Of a stretch of DNA of 60,866 nt, positions 53,775 through 60,750 are shown in pieces. The DNA is from Pseudolabrys sp. Its GTDB lineage: Bacteria > Pseudomonadota > Alphaproteobacteria > Rhizobiales > Xanthobacteraceae. The DNA lies in NCBI GenBank assembly GCA_022843325.1, contig JALHNV010000012.1, positions 1 through 60,866 of the forward strand, written 5' to 3'. How positions within the stretch are numbered: position 1 is the first letter of the stretch; the number at the start of each line of letters is the position of its first letter. The position numbers were made by a program, and so were the translations under genes. Below the pieces are notes generated by a model. It made no database searches, had not been told where the DNA came from, and was given only the letters and a program-made list of their open reading frames with translations.

Positions 53775-53984
53775 TTAATGACAGGGAAAACCAAGAAGGT
53801 GTCGGCCGTCGTGGAGGAACTCATGGACATACATGCCCGGGATCAGCGACGTGGCTCCCTGCTCGGCGCCGACGAAATAGATCGCGACCAGGAGGAGAAG
53901 GCTGCCGAAGACGGCCCAGGGCATGATTTCGCCGACTGGGACAGGTACCGGGCGGGTATGGGGAGCGAGAACGATATCGGTCAT
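53775..53984 (-). CDS. cbtB: Cobalt uptake subunit CbtB
   Basis: 69 aa, one transmembrane helix (about 22-40) and a His-rich tail HEFLHDGRHLLGFPCH typical of CbtB. ATG at 53982-53984 has AGGAGG 7 nt upstream. It forms a two-gene cobalt transporter with CbtA. The leader contains a compact cobalamin riboswitch, so uptake should fall when cobalamin is plentiful. Confidence 0.92.
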   Translation of the reverse strand: MTDIVLAPHTRPVPVPVGEIMPWAVFGSLLLLVAIYFVGAEQGATSLIPGMYVHEFLHDGRHLLGFPCH

Positions 53985-54029
53985 ATTAAAGCCTCCTGGG
54001 ATTACGCGTCCCGTCGATGACAAGCGATA

Positions 54030-54125
54030 CAATGGGGAGGGTCTGACTTCCGGACCGCGTTCTCATGCGATACCGGTCACAGTGGCGCGACCGCCCGGAT
54101 TTGCACCGGCTTCCTATCCCATCAA
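54030..54125 (-). promoter_or_regulatory. Compact cobalamin riboswitch upstream of cbtBA(-cobF)
   Basis: On the minus strand: GATGGGATAGGAAGCCGGTG, CAAATCCGGGCGGTCGCGCC, ACTGTGACCGG and, at the 3' end, GAAGTCAGACCCTCCCCATTG. The GCCGGTGCAAATCCGG hairpin, the CGCCACTGTGA core and the AGTCAGACC B12-box variant are conserved cobalamin-riboswitch elements. P1 can form between TGATGGG and CCCATTG with two wobble pairs. At about 96 nt it is half the size of the riboswitch at 36364-36545. Confidence 0.85.
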
Positions 54126-54217
54126 AAGAATTACACTATCGGCGCGATAACACGACTGTCAATGGGATTGCGTCAGACTGTACAACAGAAAGCGATTCGT
54201 TCGGGGACACGAATTCG

Positions 54218-54784
54218 ATGCCTGCGCGCCTCACTTTAATCTGTCATGGAGCGACGGCGGCAACGCGCGCATCTGCCTTTCCGCTCGACGAGCCGCTCGA
54301 GGATGGCGTCGAGGAGCAGGCAAGAGCACTCGGCCTTTCGTTGCGGCGCTGGAATTGCGCGGTGACCAGCCCTGCGCTTCGCGCGCGCCAAACCGCGGAA
54401 GCTCTTTCACTCAACGCCGTTTTGGACCCGGCATTGCGCGATTGCGACCACGGACGCTGGAGCGGTCGCAAACTCGCGGACGTTCAATCGGAACACCCGG
54501 CGGACATCGCGGCATGGTTCTCCGATCCTGAAGCCGCCACACATGGCGGCGAGTCGCTGCGCGCGCTGATGCTCCGTGTCTCGGATTGGATGGCCGACAG
54601 GATGCATGACGATGGCCACACAATTGCGGTAACCCACGCGGCTGTCATCCGAGCGGCCGTCGTTGGCGTGCTAGCTGCGCCGCCCGAGTCGTTTTGGCGG
54701 ATTGATGTCGAACCATTAAGTCTCACCGAATTTCATTCCGACAAGCGACGTTGGGCCTTGCGTGTGCCTGAATCCAGGCGATAG
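54218..54784 (+). CDS. Histidine phosphatase family protein, possible alpha-ribazole phosphatase
   Basis: 188 aa. The phosphoglycerate-mutase-type fold is shown by LTLICHGATA at the N-terminus, SPALRARQTAEAL, CDHGRWSG and TIAVTHAAVIRAAV with the second catalytic His. The RHG motif is changed to CHG: the phosphate-binding Arg is replaced by Cys. The position in the cobalamin island suggests the alpha-ribazole phosphatase step (enteric CobC), but the altered motif leaves this open. It is transcribed away from the cbtB riboswitch. Confidence 0.78.
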   Translation: MPARLTLICHGATAATRASAFPLDEPLEDGVEEQARALGLSLRRWNCAVTSPALRARQTAEALSLNAVLDPALRDCDHGRWSGRKLADVQSEHPADIAAWFSDPEAATHGGESLRALMLRVSDWMADRMHDDGHTIAVTHAAVIRAAVVGVLAAPPESFWRIDVEPLSLTEFHSDKRRWALRVPESRR

Positions 54785-55158
54785 CAGCGCCGATGTGCGA
54801 GAAAGCGGCCGAATGACGACCAAATTACCCTCAAATGGTCAATGGCGGACGCAATGCAACGTGTCTGCCTATACAGACGGCGATTCTTGCTACTCGTGAA
54901 CGTTGCCGTAATTGTCGGGGTCTTACTTTTCCCTACCGGCGTGGACAAATTTGATCCAGTAACGTGCTGACGCGAGATATAGCATGCTGAGGAAGCTGTG
55001 GGCGAGTTGGTCGTATCGCGTATAACCCGCCCTCAAACGATTCCCGACATGAGGCGTTCCGGATTGACAGGCCGTGAGCTACAAGATTTGCAATCCGCCG
55101 AAAGCTGGACGATTATAGCGGAGCCAAATCGGAGCCAAAAATCGAAAAATGTGCGTTT
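54785..55158. other. Right-end non-coding DNA of the island
   Basis: It contains a transposase remnant (54923-55040, listed separately) and a tandem repeat of an 11-bp unit CGGAGCCAAAT/A (55119-55129, 55130-55140) just before the tRNA, comparable to arm-type repeats near attachment sites. No complete gene is seen. Confidence 0.55.
54923..55040 (-). pseudogene. C-terminal remnant of an IS5-like DDE transposase
   Basis: The minus-strand frame ending at a TAA (54923-54925) reads TRYDQLAHSFLSMLYLASAR then YWIKFVHAG, the typical C-terminal tail of IS5-group transposases, preceded by only a few residues (RLRAGY). The catalytic domain and any terminal inverted repeats are gone. It shows past insertion-sequence activity at the island edge. 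Confidence 0.75.
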
Positions 55159-55232
55159 GCGGGCGTAGTTCAATGGTAGAACGGCAGCTTCCCAAGCTGC
55201 ATACGAGGGTTCGATTCCCTTCGCCCGCTCCA
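55159..55232 (+). tRNA. tRNA-Gly (anticodon CCC)
   Basis: 74 nt including an encoded CCA. Acceptor GCGGGCG pairs with CGCCCGC (55222-55228). The D arm has AGTTCAATGGTAGAAC, the anticodon loop is TTCCCAA with CCC, and the T arm is GAGGGTTCGATTCCCTT. All arms pair. Its first 37 nt are duplicated at 30687-30723. Confidence 0.97.
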
Positions 55233-55623
55233 ATACTTAGCGATTTCCGAAAAATCTCAGGCACCGCTCGGCACTGGTTTAAAAAAAACGGCCGTCGATG
55301 CCGTGAGTTGTCATGCGGCAGGGAGAGCTGCCGAGGCGGGTAAGCGCGGTCGCCTGCGGCGCCCTGAGCGGTGAATTGCGGGAATTGGTAGGGGAAATGC
55401 TGGGGATACGACGAGGGCGCTCTAGCGAGCGGGAACTTGGCGTGTAGCTTGGATTGTAGCGCTGGGGCGATTCCGGCGTTGACGGAAACGCCGGAGCCTC
55501 CTCCCCAGGAAACCTCCGGCAATCCGTGTCCTGCAACCACGTGCGGCCGCCGTCAGCGGACAACTGATCTTCTGTATTCGCGTGCTTAAGTCAACTGACG
55601 GCGGTCCGACTTGAGACGAAAGA
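55233..55623. other. Intergenic region downstream of tRNA-Gly
   Basis: 391 bp with no convincing gene; minus-strand frames here are out of character for coding DNA. It has a 10-bp inverted repeat CCGCCGTCAG (55547-55556) and CTGACGGCGG (55595-55604) separated by 38 nt, of unknown meaning, just before the small HTH-like gene. Confidence 0.5.
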
Positions 55624-55806
55624 ATGAGGAAAACTCGGTTTTCGTTCGATGAGGCGGTTGACGTATGGCTACGGTATTGGAGCGGCCAAGTCCAAAGCGA
55701 TATCGCAGCCGACTACCGTATCAATGCTGGTCGCGTAAACGAGGTGCTGAAAGAACGTAAGCACCTCGGCAGTAAACAAGCAGCCGCTCAGAAGCGGTCG
55801 GCCTAA
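55624..55806 (+). CDS. Small helix-turn-helix-like protein
   Basis: 60 aa. The core YWSGQVQSDIAADYRINAGR followed by VNEVLKERKH has the spacing of a helix-turn-helix (QSDIAADYRINAGRVNEVL), similar to short Rhizobiales proteins of unknown function that follow the pattern W..G..Q..IA....N.GRV.EV. The C-terminus is basic. It is placed before the TIR gene on the same strand, 120 nt apart, and could be a regulator (inference). Confidence 0.6.
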   Translation: MRKTRFSFDEAVDVWLRYWSGQVQSDIAADYRINAGRVNEVLKERKHLGSKQAAAQKRSA

Positions 55807-55926
55807 ACGTAGGACGGGCGGCCTCGTGCCGCCCGTTTCTATTTCGGCCGACAGATGCGTTTCCGCAGCCTCAATCGAGATCGTGAATCTATATCCGAAC
55901 CACTGAGAATGGTGGAGACCGCCAAG

Positions 55927-56661
55927 ATGTCTAGATGCACAGCACCAAGCGAAGGCCATCGTTCGGCGAGCGCCGCAGCGCGATGCCCTGCCTGCCGCGG
56001 CGGCCGCTCCCGCTGGGGCGGTGGCTACAGCAGTTATAGCTACCCCTCTTACTCGCCAACCTCTTACACCCCGAGCTACTCGTCGTCGCGCAGCGGCGGG
56101 GGCGGCGGAGGTGGAGGTTCGAGGCGCACAGCAAAGCCGCGCTGGTCAGGCTCGGGTTCAGCCGTTTGGTACACACCAGAAGAAGTACGGGCACTCACAC
56201 CGATCCGCGAAACCGTGGAAAGGCGAGTGGCGGCGCCGGAGGCGCGGGACATCTTCCTCTGTCATGCGTGGGACGACCGGCAAGGCGCTGCGAAAGAGCT
56301 GTGTGATTTGCTCACCGCGCGCAATGTTTCGGTCTGGTTCAGCGAGAATGACATTGGCCTTGGTGAGCCGTTTCTCCGCGCTATCGACAAGGGTTTGGCT
56401 AAATCGCGAGTCGGGGTTGTGTTGGTGACCCCTGCGCTGCTGAAGCGCCTCCCAGCACCGGGGGCCGTTTCAGACAAGGAGCTTTCAACACTCCTCGCGC
56501 GTGATCAGCTCGTGCCCATCGTGCATAACACGACGTACACAGCTCTCCGCGATGTCAGCCCAATGCTCGCCTCTCGAAACGGCCTAGACACAGCAGAAGA
56601 CACAATGGCCGAGGTCGCGGCGAAGCTTGCCGAACTGGTAGCCCTACCTTCTGCTGCATGA
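55927..56661 (+). CDS. TIR-domain protein with Cys/His head and Ser/Tyr/Gly-rich linker
   Basis: 244 aa. Residues 1-24 hold C4, H11, C20 and C23 (RCPAC), a possible small zinc site. Residues 31-70 are low-complexity, rich in Ser, Tyr, Pro and then an eight-glycine run. A TIR domain spans about 107-200: RDIFLCHAWDD, ELCDLLTARNVSVWFSEND (candidate NADase Glu E140), LRAIDKGLAKSRVGVVLVTP and LVPIVH. ATG at 55927 has GGAG 9 nt upstream; in-frame ATGs at 55855 and 55909 exist. Bacterial TIR proteins commonly degrade NAD+ in phage defence; no partner gene of Thoeris, CBASS or pAgo type is adjacent. Confidence 0.85.
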   Translation: MSRCTAPSEGHRSASAAARCPACRGGRSRWGGGYSSYSYPSYSPTSYTPSYSSSRSGGGGGGGGSRRTAKPRWSGSGSAVWYTPEEVRALTPIRETVERRVAAPEARDIFLCHAWDDRQGAAKELCDLLTARNVSVWFSENDIGLGEPFLRAIDKGLAKSRVGVVLVTPALLKRLPAPGAVSDKELSTLLARDQLVPIVHNTTYTALRDVSPMLASRNGLDTAEDTMAEVAAKLAELVALPSAA

Positions 56662-56840
56662 AACGACACAGAGTATATTACGCGACAGGCGGGGGCTTGC
56701 AGCCCCACCGCTATCAAGGCACATGGCAAGCGCCCTGCTCTGACGTGTGAGCAAGGCGTGTGACCGTGGTCGATGACCCACCGGGCAATCCACGATAGCG
56801 ACCGTCGTTGAACCGGAGCCTGCGCATCCTGCTCGTTGTG

Positions 56841-57287
56841 TCAGGACTCGAATGTCTCCGGGACCTTCTTCCTGTTGAGATGGGGTATCCGCGGAATCAG
56901 CATCACGGCGAGTGCCGAGATGACGGCAATGGCGGAGTAGCCGAATCCGATCGCCATCCCGATTGCGCCGGCACACCAGAGGCTCGCGGCTGTCGTCAGG
57001 TTCTTGACGCTGCCGCCCTCCTTGAGGATCAGCCCCGCGCCCAGGAAGCCAATGCCCGTGACGATCTGCGCGGCGATGCGCGACTTGGACGCCGGGTCTA
57101 CCGTCATCGACATAAAGGTGAAGATCATGGCGCCGGCGATAACGAGGGAGTGGGTGCTGATGCCCGCGTCCTTGCCGCGCGACTCCCGCTCGGCGCCGAT
57201 GGCGAAGCCGAGCGCAATCGCCAGCAGCAGGTCGAGGACAAGCTCGATCTCTGTGGGGCCGATGAATGCTTGGGTCCAGGAGGGCAT
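56841..57287 (-). CDS. MgtC/SapB family membrane protein
   Basis: 148 aa, four transmembrane helices. LLLAIALGFAIGAERESRGK contains the conserved GxERE-like motif; GIGFLGAGLILKEGGSVKNL and TTAASLWCAGAIGMAIG are MgtC-family blocks. It lacks the C-terminal ACT-like domain of Salmonella MgtC. The role is magnesium-limitation or membrane-potential adaptation by family inference. ATG at 57287 was chosen by family length, with GGAG absent but AGGAGG slightly out of phase nearby. It is monocistronic on the minus strand. Confidence 0.88.
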   Translation of the reverse strand: MPSWTQAFIGPTEIELVLDLLLAIALGFAIGAERESRGKDAGISTHSLVIAGAMIFTFMSMTVDPASKSRIAAQIVTGIGFLGAGLILKEGGSVKNLTTAASLWCAGAIGMAIGFGYSAIAVISALAVMLIPRIPHLNRKKVPETFES

Positions 57288-57648
57288 GCGACCTAACGCG
57301 TTACAGGACGCCCGGTTCCCTGCGAGAATGTTGCGCGTCCGGGTACCGCGCGCTGCCGGGCAGGCAGACAATACAGTGTGCGAATAAGATAAGCTCGCCG
57401 TAATAGCAATGACGCCTCACGCCGGTTGAAGCATCCATCGACGCAGGGTTTCAACCGCGATGCTCACTCGCCGTAAAGTGGCAGGGCAGATAGGCGACTG
57501 GCTGAAATGACTTTCCATCCCGGTAAATCCGGGTATTAGTGCCGCTGATCAGCGGTCGCCTATTGGCGGCGACGCCCAAACTGGACCGAGCGCGCAACAG
57601 ATATTGCGCTTCCGATAATCGGTTCAGAACCACGTGGAGGATATCATC
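57288..57648. other. Divergent intergenic region between the MgtC gene and the TRAP operon
   Basis: It holds three symmetric elements: CGGTTGAA/TTCAACCG (57423-57430 with 57450-57457), hairpin CCCGG-TAAAT-CCGGG (57519-57533) and a perfect 14-bp palindrome CCGCTGATCAGCGG (57542-57555). These may be operator or leader structures for the divergent genes. No -35/-10 pair was assigned. Confidence 0.5.
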
Positions 57649-58848
57649 ATGGTTCGTGCGACGCTCAAACACAGCTTCATCCTGGCCGGTATGCTGGCCG
57701 TCCTGACCGCGCCGTCATCGGTTCGCGCCGACGACGAATCTCTCGAGACGCTGATGAAGAGCACCAGCGTTGCGCAGGACTGGGCCAATGGAAAGCTGGC
57801 CGATTACAATGCGCCGCCGGTGACCTATTCGGGCCCGCCGATCACCATCCGCCTTACCAATCACCAGCCGGAGGTGAGCGCGCAGGTCAAGTTCCTGAAG
57901 CAGTCCTTCGCCGTTCTTGAAAAGATGTCGAACGGCAAACTCAAGATCGAAGCGCGCTGGAACGGCACCGTCCACAAGGTGTCGGAAGGCTTCGATGCCA
58001 ACCGCTCCGGCCTCACCGACATGGCGGCCTGCTTCACGTTCCTGAACACCGCCAGTTTCCCGCTGACCGAGGCGCTGTCGCTGCCGGGCCTGTTTCCGAA
58101 CGAAGCGGTGATGTCGCTGGTTGCGGAAAAGCTCGCGGAAAAATATTTCCGCCCCGAATTCGAGAAGCAGGGCGTCTATCTCAATGGCATCACCGGCAGC
58201 ACGCGCTTCAACCTGTTCTCGAACAGGCCGATCAAGACCCTTGAAGATCTCAAGGGCATGAAGGTGCGCTCCGGCACCGGCATCAGCCAGCGCGCTTTCG
58301 AATCGCTGGGCGCTGTTCCGGTCAACATGAGCTCGGCCGACTTCTTCTCGGCGCTGCAGCGCGGCCTGCTTGACGCCGTGTTCACCTCCGATACGGCGGC
58401 CAGGACGTTCCGCATCAACGAGGCCGCCAAGCAGCACACCGACACCCGCATCAACAACCTGCCGCTTGAGTGGTGCATGAACCGGCGCGCCTACGACGCG
58501 CTGCCCGCTGATCTGCAGAAAGTGTTCTACGTCTGGTCCCGCCAGAGTCATCAGGCCGATACGCAGATTGCGTTCATGCTGTCGTCGGCGGAGGCGCGCG
58601 ATCACTTCAAGAAAGAAGGCATCGTCTTCAACCAGATCGCGCCCGATGAGTGGAAAAAATGGGAAGCCCGGTTCGAGCCGGTGCTTGAGGACTACATCAA
58701 GACCAACGAAGCCAAGGGTCTTCCCGCCCGCCAGCTGGTTGCGGACATCCGTGAGCTGGTCAAGCAGTACGGCAAGATGAGCCCGAACGAACTGATGATG
58801 GAAACCATCAAGAATCCGGTTCAGGGCGTTTCTCCGCTGCGCAAGTAA
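57649..58848 (+). CDS. TRAP transporter solute-binding protein (DctP family)
   Basis: 399 aa. The signal peptide (about 1-26, VRA-DD) leads into a DctP fold: PITIRLTNHQPEVSAQVKFL, KLKIEARWNGTVHKVSEGFD, the helix FNLFSNRPIKTLEDLKGMKV with the conserved RS at its end (ligand carboxylate usually bound by the Arg), and SADFFSALQRGLLDAVFTS. ATG at 57649 has GGAGG 7 nt upstream. It probably binds an organic acid; the ligand is unknown. It is the first gene of the TRAP operon. Confidence 0.92.
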   Translation: MVRATLKHSFILAGMLAVLTAPSSVRADDESLETLMKSTSVAQDWANGKLADYNAPPVTYSGPPITIRLTNHQPEVSAQVKFLKQSFAVLEKMSNGKLKIEARWNGTVHKVSEGFDANRSGLTDMAACFTFLNTASFPLTEALSLPGLFPNEAVMSLVAEKLAEKYFRPEFEKQGVYLNGITGSTRFNLFSNRPIKTLEDLKGMKVRSGTGISQRAFESLGAVPVNMSSADFFSALQRGLLDAVFTSDTAARTFRINEAAKQHTDTRINNLPLEWCMNRRAYDALPADLQKVFYVWSRQSHQADTQIAFMLSSAEARDHFKKEGIVFNQIAPDEWKKWEARFEPVLEDYIKTNEAKGLPARQLVADIRELVKQYGKMSPNELMMETIKNPVQGVSPLRK

Positions 58849-58915
58849 CAAGCAGGCGCGGCCGGAGTTCGCTCCGGTCGCGCCCCACAGCGGCCACCAG
58901 CCCGGGACACCAGCC

Positions 58916-59431
58916 GTGACCAAGATCATAGGGACCATTTCGCACGCGCTCGACACCTTCGGCAGTCTCGTGGTGCTGCCGCTGCTGGCGCTGCTCGTCA
59001 CCGCCGATGTCGTGCTGCGCTACGTCTTCAACACCCCGCTGTCATGGGGGCTCGAAGTGTCGTCGCACCTGTTGCTGCTGTTCTTTCTGCTGGGCCTGGT
59101 GCAGTCGTTTCGCGCCGGCGATCACATCACGATGGAACTGATCGCTGCCCGCATACCGCGCCAAGGGCGCCGCGTGATTGCCGTCATTCAGGCCGCACTG
59201 GTAGTGCTGATCTTCTATTTCATCCTGGCCAAGACCTTCGAGGAAATTCCTTTCCTCTATTCGCTGCCGCAACTGTCGCCGGAGCTGAAGTGGCCGGTTT
59301 GGCCGATCTACGTATTCATTGCGGTCATCTCGGCGCTGGTCATCCTCTATGTTGTTGGCGCCGCCATTGCCATCATCCGCGGTGAGCGCGACACGATCGA
59401 AGAGATCGAGGGCATGGGAGAAAAGCATTGA
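58916..59431 (+). CDS. TRAP transporter small permease (DctQ family)
   Basis: 171 aa with four transmembrane helices; VLRYVFNTPLSWGLEVSSHL is the conserved DctQ motif (R-Y-x-F-N/x-W-E). The start is GTG. It forms the membrane complex with the large permease, whose start overlaps its stop by 4 nt (TTGA). Confidence 0.92.
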   Translation: MTKIIGTISHALDTFGSLVVLPLLALLVTADVVLRYVFNTPLSWGLEVSSHLLLLFFLLGLVQSFRAGDHITMELIAARIPRQGRRVIAVIQAALVVLIFYFILAKTFEEIPFLYSLPQLSPELKWPVWPIYVFIAVISALVILYVVGAAIAIIRGERDTIEEIEGMGEKH

Positions 59432-60732
59432 CCCCGACCCTGATCGGCATTGTCGCTCTCGGTGGTTTGCTCGGACTGATCGCGCTGGGCATTCCGATTG
59501 CCGTCGCCCTGCTGGCGGTCGGCGCCATCGGCCTTGTCGTCATGGGCGGACCGATCTTCGCCGAGACGCAGTTGCTGCTGAACATCATCGATCAAGGCAC
59601 CAATTTCGCCTTCATCGCCATCCCGCTGTATCTGCTGATGGGCCAGATCGTTTTTCAGACCGGTCTCGCCACCGACATGTATGACTGCATCTACAAATGG
59701 CTCGGACGTTTGCCGGGCGGCCTGGCGATCGCCTCGGTGGTGGCGTCGGCCGGGTTCGGTGCCGTTTCCGGCGGCAGCGCCACCTCGGTGGCAACTATTG
59801 GCCCCATGTGCATGCCGGAAATGCGCCGCTTCAAGTATGACGGCAGCCTCGGCGCCGGCGCGATCGCATCGGCCGGCACGCTCGGCATCCTGATCCCGCC
59901 CAGCATCTTCATGGTGGCATACGGCCTGTGGACCGAGACCTCGATCGGGGCTCTGTTCCTGGCCGGCATCGTACCGGGCCTGATCATGACGGCGGCTTTC
60001 TCCGTTCTGATTCTGGTCCGCTGCACGCTCAACCCGGCCCTCGGCCCGGTGGGCGAGAGCTTTCCGATCGGCGAGAAAATCCGCTCGCTGGGCAAGTTGC
60101 TGCCGATCGTCGCCATCTTCCTGCTGATCATCGGCGGTATCTATGGCGGCGTTTTCGACCCGACCGAGGCGGCTGCCATCGGCGTGGTCGGCGTGCTCGT
60201 CGTCGCCGCGGTGATGGGCCGCCTGAACTGGCCGGCGCTGCAGCGCTCGCTGGTCGGCGCCACGCGCACCAGCATGATGATCTTCCTGGTGGTGTTCGGC
60301 GGTCACGTGATCGCCCGGTTCCTGGTGCTGACCGAGGTGACGTCCAATCTGGTCAATGCCATTAGCGCCTATGAACTCTCGTCGACGGTTCTCATCATCT
60401 GCTTCACGCTGATGTACATCGTGCTCGGCATGGTGCTCGACATCTGGGCCATGCTGATCCTGACCATCCCCTTCGTCTTCCCGGTCATCGTTGCCCACGG
60501 CATCGACGCGGTGTGGTTCGGCATCTACATCATCATCATGTGCGAGCTCGCGGCGATCACGCCGCCGGTCGGTCTCAACGTCTACATCATGGCGCGCGTC
60601 GCGCCCGAGGTGCCGATCAACAAGATTTTCCGCGGCGTGCTGCCGTTCTTCCTGACGGCGCTGGCGGTGCTGACACTGCTGACCGTTTTCCCCGGAATCG
60701 TGACGTGGTTGCCGCAGCAGGCGATGCGTTAA
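59428..60732 (+). CDS. TRAP transporter large permease (DctM family)
   Basis: 434 aa, 12 or so transmembrane helices. SAGFGAVSGGSATSVATIGP followed by MCMPEMRRFKYD, ASAGTLGILIPPSIFMVAYG and ITPPVGLNVYIMARVAP are the DctM signatures that form the sodium- and substrate-binding hairpins. It catalyses Na+-driven uptake of the solute delivered by the DctP protein. The TTG start overlaps dctQ. A hydrolase gene follows 18 nt downstream. Confidence 0.94.
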   Translation: MTPTLIGIVALGGLLGLIALGIPIAVALLAVGAIGLVVMGGPIFAETQLLLNIIDQGTNFAFIAIPLYLLMGQIVFQTGLATDMYDCIYKWLGRLPGGLAIASVVASAGFGAVSGGSATSVATIGPMCMPEMRRFKYDGSLGAGAIASAGTLGILIPPSIFMVAYGLWTETSIGALFLAGIVPGLIMTAAFSVLILVRCTLNPALGPVGESFPIGEKIRSLGKLLPIVAIFLLIIGGIYGGVFDPTEAAAIGVVGVLVVAAVMGRLNWPALQRSLVGATRTSMMIFLVVFGGHVIARFLVLTEVTSNLVNAISAYELSSTVLIICFTLMYIVLGMVLDIWAMLILTIPFVFPVIVAHGIDAVWFGIYIIIMCELAAITPPVGLNVYIMARVAPEVPINKIFRGVLPFFLTALAVLTLLTVFPGIVTWLPQQAMR

Positions 60733-60750
60733 TCAAAGTGAGGTCGCCCT

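Larger units (their letters stand above)
30687..55195. mobile_element. Genomic island carrying the adenosylcobalamin pathway, flanked by a tRNA-Gly duplication
   Basis: About 24.5 kb lie between two direct copies of the 5' 37 nt of tRNA-Gly (30687-30723 and 55159-55195). The content is almost purely cobalamin genes, plus cobalt uptake genes and an IS5-like transposase remnant near the right edge. No integrase or relaxase gene is visible, so if it arrived as an integrative element it is now fixed. The direct repeat and gene content are seen; horizontal origin is inference. Confidence 0.6.

Noticed and set aside
55033..55233. Minus-strand 66-aa frame reading MERAKGIEPSYAAWEAAVLP
   Set aside because: It is the antisense of the tRNA-Gly gene, a well-known false protein prediction in proteobacteria.
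57451..57672. 73-aa minus-strand frame before the TRAP operon
   Set aside because: Overlaps the TRAP binding-protein start and its own upstream region lacks signals; a decayed gene is possible but not supported.
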